Assembly (NCBI GenBank): GCA_015487905.1
Contig: WFOX01000084.1
Coordinates: 1-34,821 of the forward strand
Direction: 5' to 3'
Source of the DNA: Mariprofundales bacterium
Lineage (GTDB): Bacteria > Pseudomonadota > Zetaproteobacteria > Mariprofundales > S012-25
DNA: 34,821 nt
Shown here piece by piece: positions 31,993 to 34,821 of the stretch (position 1 is its first letter; each line of letters begins with the position of its first letter). A program made the translations under genes and the position numbers. A model generated the notes under the pieces. It saw only the letters and a list, made by a program, of their open reading frames with translations, made no database searches and had not been told where the DNA came from.

Positions 31993-32739
31993 TTGGCCGA
32001 TCCGGCGGGCGAGCGGCCCCGCTATCGGCGCGTGTTGCTCAAGCTTTCGGGCGAAGCGCTCATGGGCGCCCGAGGCTACGGCATTGATCCCGAGGTATTG
32101 GCGAGATTGGCTGACGAGTTGCTTGCCGTGCGCAAGCTCGGCGTGGAGCTTGCGGTCGTGATCGGCGGCGGCAACATCTTTCGCGGCATAGAAGGCGCGG
32201 CAACGGGTATGGATCGTGCAAGCGCCGACTACATGGGGATGCTTGCTACGATCATGAACGCGATCGCCTTGCAGGATGCGATTGAGCGCAAGGGCGGCGT
32301 GGTGCGCGTGATTTCGGCCTTGCATGTGAAAGAGGTGGCCGAGCCTTATATTCGGCGGCGTGCGCTGCGGCATTTGGAAAAGGGCCGCATCGTGATCTTC
32401 GCGGCCGGCACCGGCAATCCCTATTTCACGACGGATACGGCGGCAAGCCTGCGTGCGATGGAGATCAATGCCGATGCGGTCTTCAAGGGCACGAAGGTGG
32501 ACGGCGTGTATTCGGCCGATCCCTTGCGCGATCCGCATGCGAAGCGCTATGCGCGGCTTTCGTTCAGCGAGGCGCTGGCCAAGCGCTTGAAGGTCATGGA
32601 CGCCACAGCACTAAGCCTTTGCCGCGATCACAACATGCCGATCATCGTGTTCAATGTCACGAAGCCTGGCGAGATGGTGCGGGCGATTGCGGGCGAGCCT
32701 GTGGGAACGCTTGTGGCTGAGGAGGTGGGCGATGCCTGA
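31993..32739 (+). CDS. pyrH: Uridylate kinase
   Basis: Phosphorylates UMP to UDP; a hexameric cytosolic kinase of the amino-acid kinase fold. It has 248 residues. TTG 31993 is preceded by AAGGAGG (31981-31987) and begins one base after the tsf stop. Motifs are RVLLKLSGEALMG, VIGGGNIFRG, MDRASADYMGMLATIMNA, GTGNPYFTTDTAA, KGTKVDGVYSADP and MDATALSLCRD. The order rpsB-tsf-pyrH-frr is widely conserved. Confidence 0.97.
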   Translation: MADPAGERPRYRRVLLKLSGEALMGARGYGIDPEVLARLADELLAVRKLGVELAVVIGGGNIFRGIEGAATGMDRASADYMGMLATIMNAIALQDAIERKGGVVRVISALHVKEVAEPYIRRRALRHLEKGRIVIFAAGTGNPYFTTDTAASLRAMEINADAVFKGTKVDGVYSADPLRDPHAKRYARLSFSEALAKRLKVMDATALSLCRDHNMPIIVFNVTKPGEMVRAIAGEPVGTLVAEEVGDA

Positions 32740-33277
32740 GGCATTGGAAAAGCGCATGGAAAAGACGATTCGCGTGCTGCGCGAAGAGCTTGCGGGTATC
32801 CGCGCCGGACGCGCGCATCCGGCGCTTTTGGATACGATTGAGGTGGAGTATTACGGCGCGAAAGTCCCGCTCAAACAGGTGGCGAGCATCAGCGCCCCGG
32901 AGCCGCGCCTGCTCGTGATCCAGCCTTGGGAGCGGCAGATGATCGGGCCTATTGAAAAGGCGATTTTGGCTTCCGACTTGGGGCTCACCCCGAGCAACGA
33001 TGGCGCCGTGATCCGCTTGAAGCTTCCTGAGCTTACGGAAGATCGGCGGCGCGAGCTCGTCAAGCAGGCCCATCAGCTTGGCGAAAAAGCGAAGGTGGCG
33101 ATTCGCAACATCCGCCGCGAGGCCAACGAGGAGGTCAAGCGCCGCCAGAAGGAGGGCGAGATCTCCGAGGACGAGGCGAGAAGGGAGCTTGAGCGGATCC
33201 AAAAGACGACGGATCGCTTCGTCGCCAAGGTGGACGAACTCGTCGCCCACAAGGAACAAGACATCCTGTCCATCTGA
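32732..33277 (+). CDS. frr: Ribosome recycling factor
   Basis: Releases ribosomes from mRNA after termination, together with EF-G. It has 181 residues. Characteristic segments are LREELAGIRAGRAHPALLD, VEYYGAKVPLKQVASISAPE, IQPWERQMIGPIEKAIL, NDGAVIRLKLPELTEDRR and VAIRNIRREANEEVKRRQKE. ATG 32732 overlaps the pyrH end by eight bases and is preceded by GGAGG (32721-32725). The stop overlaps the uppS ATG. Confidence 0.97.
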   Translation: MPEALEKRMEKTIRVLREELAGIRAGRAHPALLDTIEVEYYGAKVPLKQVASISAPEPRLLVIQPWERQMIGPIEKAILASDLGLTPSNDGAVIRLKLPELTEDRRRELVKQAHQLGEKAKVAIRNIRREANEEVKRRQKEGEISEDEARRELERIQKTTDRFVAKVDELVAHKEQDILSI

Positions 33278-34011
33278 TGCCCCAACCCAAACGGCCCCGC
33301 CACCTCGGCGTGATCATGGACGGCAACGGGCGCTGGGCGCGGGCGCGGGGCCTGCCGCGGCTTGCGGGGCATCGCGAAGGTGCCGCGCGCGCGCGCGACA
33401 TCGTGCGCTGGGCGGCCGATGCAGGCATCGCCGAGATTTCGCTCTATGCGTTTTCCACCGAGAACTGGGCGCGCCCCGAAGAGGAGGTGCGCGGGCTGAT
33501 GGCCTTGCTTGCGCAGCTTTTGCCGCGCGAGATCCCGGAGATGCAGAAAGAGGGCGTGCGGCTGGTTGCGCTCGGCGATGTGGATCGTTTGCCCGCGCGG
33601 GCGCGGCGCGCATTGCAACGCGCGATCGCGGCCACGCGGGAAAACCGCCGTATTACGCTTGCGCTTTGCCTCAACTACGGCGGACAGCAGGAGATCGTGG
33701 AGGGTGTCAAGCGCGCGCTTGCTTGGGCGCTCGCTGCGGAGGACCCGCAGGCGCGCATTGCGGAGCTCACACCTGAACGCTTTCGGCGCTTTCTTTGGCG
33801 CGCCGAGCTGGCGCCTGTGGATCTCATCATCCGCACGGGCGGCGAGCTGCGCATCTCCAACTTTCATCTTTGGGATGCGGCCTATGCGGAGCTTTACTTT
33901 ACGGACACGCTTTGGCCGGACTTTACGCGCGCGGAGTTTGAGCAAGCGCTTGCCGACTTTGCCGCGCGCGAGCGGCGCTTTGGGCGCATCAGCGAGCAGG
34001 TGCGCCGATGA
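33277..34011 (+). CDS. uppS: Isoprenyl transferase (undecaprenyl diphosphate synthase)
   Basis: Cis-prenyltransferase that makes the C55 lipid carrier precursor for peptidoglycan and LPS. It has 244 residues. Motifs are HLGVIMDGNGRWARARG (catalytic Asp), GHREGA, LYAFSTENWARP, LNYGGQQEIVEG, PVDLIIRTGGELRISNF, LWDAAYAELYFTDTLWPDF. ATG 33277 overlaps the frr stop by one base. Confidence 0.97.
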   Translation: MPQPKRPRHLGVIMDGNGRWARARGLPRLAGHREGAARARDIVRWAADAGIAEISLYAFSTENWARPEEEVRGLMALLAQLLPREIPEMQKEGVRLVALGDVDRLPARARRALQRAIAATRENRRITLALCLNYGGQQEIVEGVKRALAWALAAEDPQARIAELTPERFRRFLWRAELAPVDLIIRTGGELRISNFHLWDAAYAELYFTDTLWPDFTRAEFEQALADFAARERRFGRISEQVRR

Positions 34012-34787
34012 AGGAAACACTCGTGCGCACGGCCACAGCCCTCGTGTTGCTTGTGCTCGTGGCGCTTTGGTTCCTATGGCTTCCCAGCAGGGCCTTTGCC
34101 GCGACCACCGCACTGCTTGCCGGCATGCTTTGGGCTGAGGGCGCGCGCTTTTTGGGTCTGCGGCTTTGGTGGCTGCATGGACTTGTCGGCGCAGGGTGCG
34201 CAGGGGCATGGATCGTGCAGGCCCCGCCGGAGGCCGCGCTTGCCGGGGCGGCGTGTTCACTTGCGCTTGCGCTTGCGGAGATGCGCGGGCAAGGCGCGCT
34301 TGTCTTGGCCTTCGCCCAGGCTTGGATGGCGGGGCTTGCCAATGCGTTTGCGGTGCTCGTGGTGGCATTGCACGCCACGGCAAGCGGCAGGCGCTGGCTT
34401 GTGGGCGCGGCCTTTGGCGTGTGGGCCGCGGATACGGCGGCCTATTTCGCAGGCCGCGCGATTGGCGGCGCGCGCCTTGCGCCTGCGATTAGCCCGGGCA
34501 AAACGACAAGCGGGCTTGCGGCAGGGCTTCTGGCCGGCACGGCGGTGGCGGCGGGGCTTTGGGCGCATTGGGGACTTGGAGGCTGGATGCAGGCGCTCGT
34601 TGCGGCGTTCGCGCTTGCGGTGGCCGCAGTGGTGGGGGATTTGGCGATCTCGGCTGCGAAGCGCATCGCTGGCGTCAAGGACGCAGGGGATTGGCTGCCG
34701 GGCCACGGCGGGCTTTGGGATCGCGTGGACGCCTTGGCCTTGGCGCTGCCGTTGGGATGGAGCGTATGGCGCCTCGCCGCGTCGTGA
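34008..34787 (+). CDS. cdsA: Phosphatidate cytidylyltransferase
   Basis: Integral membrane enzyme that makes CDP-diacylglycerol for phospholipid synthesis. It has 259 residues with six to eight hydrophobic segments. The central block FGVWAADTAAYFAGRAIGG and the C-terminal signature SAAKRIAGVKDAGDWLPGHGGLWDRVD are split across adjacent regions and identify the family. The segment before the signature reads GDLAIS, where GDLxES is usual, so a commonly conserved Glu is replaced by Ile. ATG 34008 overlaps the uppS stop by four bases. Confidence 0.94.
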   Translation: MKETLVRTATALVLLVLVALWFLWLPSRAFAATTALLAGMLWAEGARFLGLRLWWLHGLVGAGCAGAWIVQAPPEAALAGAACSLALALAEMRGQGALVLAFAQAWMAGLANAFAVLVVALHATASGRRWLVGAAFGVWAADTAAYFAGRAIGGARLAPAISPGKTTSGLAAGLLAGTAVAAGLWAHWGLGGWMQALVAAFALAVAAVVGDLAISAAKRIAGVKDAGDWLPGHGGLWDRVDALALALPLGWSVWRLAAS

Positions 34788-34821
34788 TCCTTGGCGCCAC
34801 AGGCTCGGTGGGGGCGTCCGC
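34766..34821 (+). CDS. dxr: 1-deoxy-D-xylulose 5-phosphate reductoisomerase, N-terminus only
   Basis: Only the first 18 codons are inside the window: MAPRRVVILGATGSVGAS. This is the NADPH-binding start of DXR, the second enzyme of the non-mevalonate isoprenoid pathway (the family reads VxILGATGSIGxS). ATG 34766 lies within the cdsA 3' end, with GGAG just upstream. The order cdsA-dxr after uppS is the common proteobacterial arrangement, which supports the call despite the short stretch. Confidence 0.85.
   Translation, partial: MAPRRVVILGATGSVGAS

Noticed and set aside
1..34821. CRISPR array, insertion sequence, integrase or prophage
   Set aside because: No regularly spaced direct repeats, transposase or phage motifs were seen; the space is almost fully taken by identified genes.

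Overview
This is a very GC-rich (about two thirds GC by eye), tightly packed chromosomal segment from a Gram-negative, ubiquinone-making member of Pseudomonadota. The evidence is a full LPS-assembly/outer-membrane set (lptD, surA), ubiG, a near-complete type II secretion operon (gspC to gspM), and conserved housekeeping clusters (mltG-tmk-holB, lptD-surA-pdxA, rpsB-tsf-pyrH-frr-uppS-cdsA-dxr). The amidophosphoribosyltransferase is the Fe-S/propeptide type, not the short E. coli type, which suggests a deep-branching proteobacterium. I cannot place it further. No insertion sequence, phage gene or CRISPR array was found, and no gap without a gene exceeds about 210 bases.

Layout. 1-2046 (minus): a polyferredoxin, a small zinc-ribbon membrane protein and a zinc-ribbon Ser/Thr protein kinase that runs off the left edge. 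2131-6576 (plus): pabC-like, mltG, a small unknown gene, tmk, holB, cysM. 6573-7571 (minus): a PhoX/DUF839-like lipoprotein. 7656-14331 (plus): ubiG, lptD, surA, pdxA, algH, a flavodoxin-like gene and a 63-residue membrane protein. 14328-17697 (minus): radA-cvpA-purF. 17770-28532 (plus): gspC-D-E-F, then a two-gene insert (a PGLG-motif membrane protein and a YidD-like protein), then gspG-H-I-J-K-L-M. 28537-30057: a peptide-binding lipoprotein whose end overlaps tRNA-Phe. 30330-34821: rpsB, tsf, pyrH, frr, uppS, cdsA and the start of dxr.

The strongest unexplained signal is compositional. Reading every CG in the window, I find the tetramer TCGA once, in the invariant T-loop of the tRNA gene, and ACGT twice. 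Base composition alone predicts roughly a hundred of each. Same-composition words such as GATC and CATG are common. Coding sequences work around TCGA with otherwise rare codons (ATA, GTA or CTA before GA), which looks like selection against the word rather than only methyl-cytosine decay. A past or present TCGA-directed restriction or modification system is the simplest idea.

Second-tier oddities are the YidD-like/PGLG pair inside the secretion operon, a roughly 100-residue extra region in the N-terminal part of LptD together with a reduced cysteine set, loss of the PLP-pairing glutamate in the PabC-like protein, the zinc-ribbon kinase operon, and inverted repeats in the rpsB leader.
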